Below are positions 60,547 through 64,000 of a stretch of DNA of 64,000 bases, piece by piece. The stretch lies in NCBI GenBank assembly GCA_051294375.1, contig CM119263.1, forward strand, positions 18,438,628-18,502,627, read 5' to 3'. The position numbers and the translations under genes were made by a program. How positions within the stretch are numbered: the stretch's first letter is position 1; every line of letters begins with the position of its first letter. The notes beneath the pieces are model-generated. The model did not search any database, was not told the origin of the DNA, and saw only the letters and a list, made by a program, of their open reading frames with translations. The DNA is from Paraspadella gotoi (Eukaryota; Chaetognatha).

Positions 60547-61378
60547 TACTGGGAAAACGATAAAACCGATAAGGATCGGCGGCGAGAGTGTCGTTGTTAA
60601 GAGGACGGAAAAAGACGAAGAGGGGAGTGAGCGAGAGGAGGCTCGAAAGAGAGGAAGGGCAAGGCTGGGAAAAGGCGAATCGAACTGGCGAATCGCGGGG
60701 CGGGAAGGGTGGAACTGGGAGGCGCCAGATCTGAAAACGGTCCGTTCTTGGCAAAGGCAACCGTCTCTTGGCAACCGTCCCGAATTTTTTTTTTTCCGCT
60801 TCGCCGTCGCTGGCTGCCATTTAATTTCCATTTCGAAAATGATGATAATGTTTATCGCTTCGAAAATGGAAAATTATCGCTTCGAAATAAGGGGGCGCGA
60901 AAAAAAAAACGGGTGTGGGTTGGACTCTCTGGATGTAAAAAGAAGTTCCAGCGAAAGTGATAGAGGGGACAGACGGATTAATAGAGAAAACGGCAAATGG
61001 TTGTCTTTTATTTTAACAGACAGTCTAAGAATGGCGATTCATTTCTCTGTCAGAAGAAGGAACATGTAGCCTTTGCAGAGCCACATCAGCTGATGTTCTC
61101 GAACCCAAGACCTGCAATGCCAGAACCCATGTATGTTAGACACTTCGCCACGACGAGTAACGCATCTGGCGACGGCGATTGAGAAACAAAAGGCTAAAGA
61201 GAAAGAGAACCTGAAGCGGCAGAGGGCGGGAGAGAGGGGGGGCGCTAGCGAGGGACGTTCTTTATGGCCTCGGATATAATTATATTGGCAAGCCTGGTCA
61301 AGGGTGGTAAGAGGAGAGGAAGGTGAGTGGGGTGAAAGGAAAAGAGGAAGGGGGAGAAATGAGGAATAAAGTGTGTTT

Positions 61379-61457
<79 letters not shown>

Positions 61458-64000
61458 AAAATCGTTTGAAGTAGAGGCCTCGACGCCCAGAGGGAAATGT
61501 AAACAATGTTTCGATCTCTCCTTGTTTTCGAATACATTTCCGGCGTAAACTTGTGGAGGGAATAGGAAAGAAAAGAAGGGGAAAAGGGAAAAAAGAAGAG
61601 GAGAAGAGGAGAAAAGGAGAGAAGTAGGAAAGGAAAAACGGAAACAAAATGGGAAAAGGTCAGAGTAGAAAAGAAGGGTGATGTTTAACGAAAAACAAAA
61701 GAGAATGAGGATAATCTAGAAAAGAAAACAATAAAGAAAATGTGAAGAGAAAAGAAACAAGACTGAAAGGGATGTAGATAGAAATACAACCAAAGACAGA
61801 GTGACACAAAACAGAAAGACACGCGGACAGAGTGACGTAAAAACAGGAAGACAGGACAGTCGGAGGAGAGCTATAAAGGGGAAGAGAAAAACCCGAACGA
61901 CGCAACTTTGCCCTCGAATCACGAGCAGATCCTCACGCTGGGCGAAACAACAAATCTCAAGAAATCGAGAAGAGGGAAAACAAAAGAAAACAAAAGGAAA
62001 ACAAGAGACGGCGGGGGACGCCGGGAAAACACGGAGAGACAAGAAGTGGACGACGAAGCAACCGGGAAAAACCGAATCTACGATTTCTTTTTCTTTTTCT
62101 TTTTTTTAAGAATTCGATTCGCCGTTGGGCAGCGACTTTGTTTATCTACCAGTTTACATATTACAAACATTTAAATTTTGAAATATGTAGAAAATGAAAC
62201 GTAGGAGGTGAAGCTTTTATAAAAATCGACAAATAGAATCTAAAATATAATTCCCCCCATTTCCGCCGAATTTTCCATTTTTGTCTCTCGAACGATTTGT
62301 TTGTTTACAAGAGGACAAGAACGCGCCGAGGAGAATCCCAGCCGGTTGAGCGACTACTTTGCCGATGCCACTCGACCCACTCCCAAAACGCGATCAACCT
62401 CCCCCCATCCAAAAAAATCCTCTCTCCTCCTAACCAGCCAAAAAAAAAATGACCTCCGGATGTAACTCAGTTCCATAGATTTCGGTCGAATAATCCCTCC
62501 CGATTTCCCATTTGGAAAAAAAAAAAAAAACCCGTATGTAAAGAGGAAAATTTGGGAAAAGCGAGAGTTGAAAGAATCGGGACGATAATAAACAAACCCG
62601 GAGAACTTAATCTCGTTGTGGCGAAGACAAAGGAAAGGAGGAAGAAGGATCGTTTTAGAGGCGGTGAAAGATGGGAGGGGAGAGGTGAAGTGGGATGGGG
62701 TTGGGTTGGGTGGGGAACGGAGGCAAGGGAAGAAAGAAAGGAAAGGAAGAAAATACTAATATACGTCTGTGGTACAAGAGACTTACAATTTAATAAATGA
62801 GATACGCAATGCTTAATGTTAAGTGAGACCATTGCGAACGCTCACTTCGGCCAATGGGTTCACAACCCCCTACCGGATCAATTTTCGATCAGAATCGACG
62901 ACAATGTCGAAAGCCACTGACGTTTCGCCATCGCGACTTTCGGCCCCAAACAAGCCGTGGGCGTCGAGGCTTTTGCCGGAGATTCTCCGGCATTCGGCGC
63001 TGCCGAGAAAGATAAACCCGGCGCCGGAAGAAACGGAGAGATGGAAATGGAAAACTGGTTTATAGAGGGAATAAATTAAGAGAAGCGAAAAGGGGGCGAC
63101 CAAAAAAAAAAAAAAAAAAAAAGAGGATTTTTTCTCTCTCTTTTCTGTTACATAAGAATTGGGAGAGAAAAACTCCGATACGAATTTCGCGCCCCTTTTT
63201 TTTCCCTTTCTTTATTTCGGGGAAAAAAATGGATCGATATGAAAAATAGAGAGCATGCTCGTTCGAGATAGGAGAAATTATTTCAGAAATATTTCAGAAA
63301 CGTTCCTCGATTCGAAAGCAATAAAATTATTTGCTTTGAAGAAATTTAAGATAAAAATTATCAGTCGTTAAAGTTGAAAAAACGAAATGAAACAGGCAGG
63401 GATATTATCTTCTTTTTTTTTAAGAAACGGGAAACTAGAAATAAGCACGGATGTAATATTTTTCAGATCGTAAACTTTGACGTTATTGCGGTCGTTTTAT
63501 TACCCAACTTGAAATTTAATATCAAGTTTCATATTTTCTGGCATGAAATAACCGTTTTTTATCCCTTGCATAAATCCTTCCCGTTTGTACAATATTCGAT
63601 TGGATTTTTCTCCTTCTCTAACGGAAGTTTGTGCGACGTCCGATCTGACACGATGTTTGACATTTTGTTTGACCTTGAAACTGATCGCTCGTCAATCAAG
63701 ATATTCATCCGCTGCTTTTCCATGATAAAGTCCTTGTGGTATACCCCAAGATCTTATTCCTCAATGTCATATTTTTCTTCTCTCTTAATTAACATTCTTG
63801 AACCACTTTTTGACAAATTCCTCCGATTATTGTTCTGGTTCTTCATACTTATGCCCTATACTCCCCTTCTACCACCAACTTTTGGGTGTCTTCCCCTTCC
63901 TCGGAACCTAACCTATCGCCCATCTCCTCCCTTATCTCCGCGGACTGCAACCCCACCCACCACCCCAAACCCCAACCACCACCCCCAGCCCCAACCCCAG

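Larger units (their letters stand above)
57060..64000. repeat. Right arm of the palindrome
   Basis: Inverse copy of 49780-57034 after a 25-base N gap. Has its own 10-base gap (57621-57630, replacing about 360 bp present in copy C1) and a 153-base gap in a CT tract (58070-58222). The arm continues to the window end. Confidence 0.9.

Overview
This is animal nuclear DNA from a bilaterian invertebrate I cannot place further. The evidence is intron-rich genes with GT-AG introns, an anosmin-1 gene, a TTC29-type axonemal protein (implying motile cilia or flagellated sperm), an XK-related gene and a progestin/adipoQ-type receptor. The non-coding DNA is dominated by long (CT)n/(GA)n microsatellites. 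Six runs of N (10, 25 or about 150-260 bases) mark this as a scaffold, and single-base indels in several places look like incompletely polished sequence.

Layout. 1-3704: no recognised gene, probably upstream DNA plus a CpG-rich promoter zone (about 3230-3560). 3705-26198 (+): a complete 16-exon anosmin-1 gene whose exons join in phase into an 840-residue secreted protein: signal segment, Cys-rich box, WAP domain, four fibronectin type III domains and a hydrophobic tail. Its 5.7-kb intron 13 holds a whole gene on the opposite strand, a TTC29-like TPR protein (17447-22630, 14 exons assigned). Intron 14 carries a 2.6-copy tandem repeat with a tRNA-like B box. 26199-32354: no recognised gene; microsatellites, a CpG-rich block and a long purine tract. 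32355-37202 (+): an XK-related membrane protein in four exons, the last large and AT-rich, with MITE-like inverted repeats in intron 2 and just downstream. 39052-41277: a 1.1-kb unit present twice around an N gap, carrying a possible 36-residue single-pass membrane micropeptide gene on the minus strand. 41280-47350: a segment present twice in direct orientation (one copy with a 632-bp TIR element), separated by a third copy of a block found again in the palindrome. 47531-49758 (+): a PAQR (membrane progestin receptor type) gene in about seven exons with several frame breaks. About 49780-64000: a near-perfect palindrome with 7-kb arms and an N gap at its centre; no gene is recognised in it.

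The four recognised genes do not form a pathway. The most striking points are the antisense nested gene in anosmin, the intimate use of GA/CT microsatellites at splice sites, and the duplication and palindrome architecture of 39-64 kb, which could be real but is at least as likely to be an assembly or amplification product.
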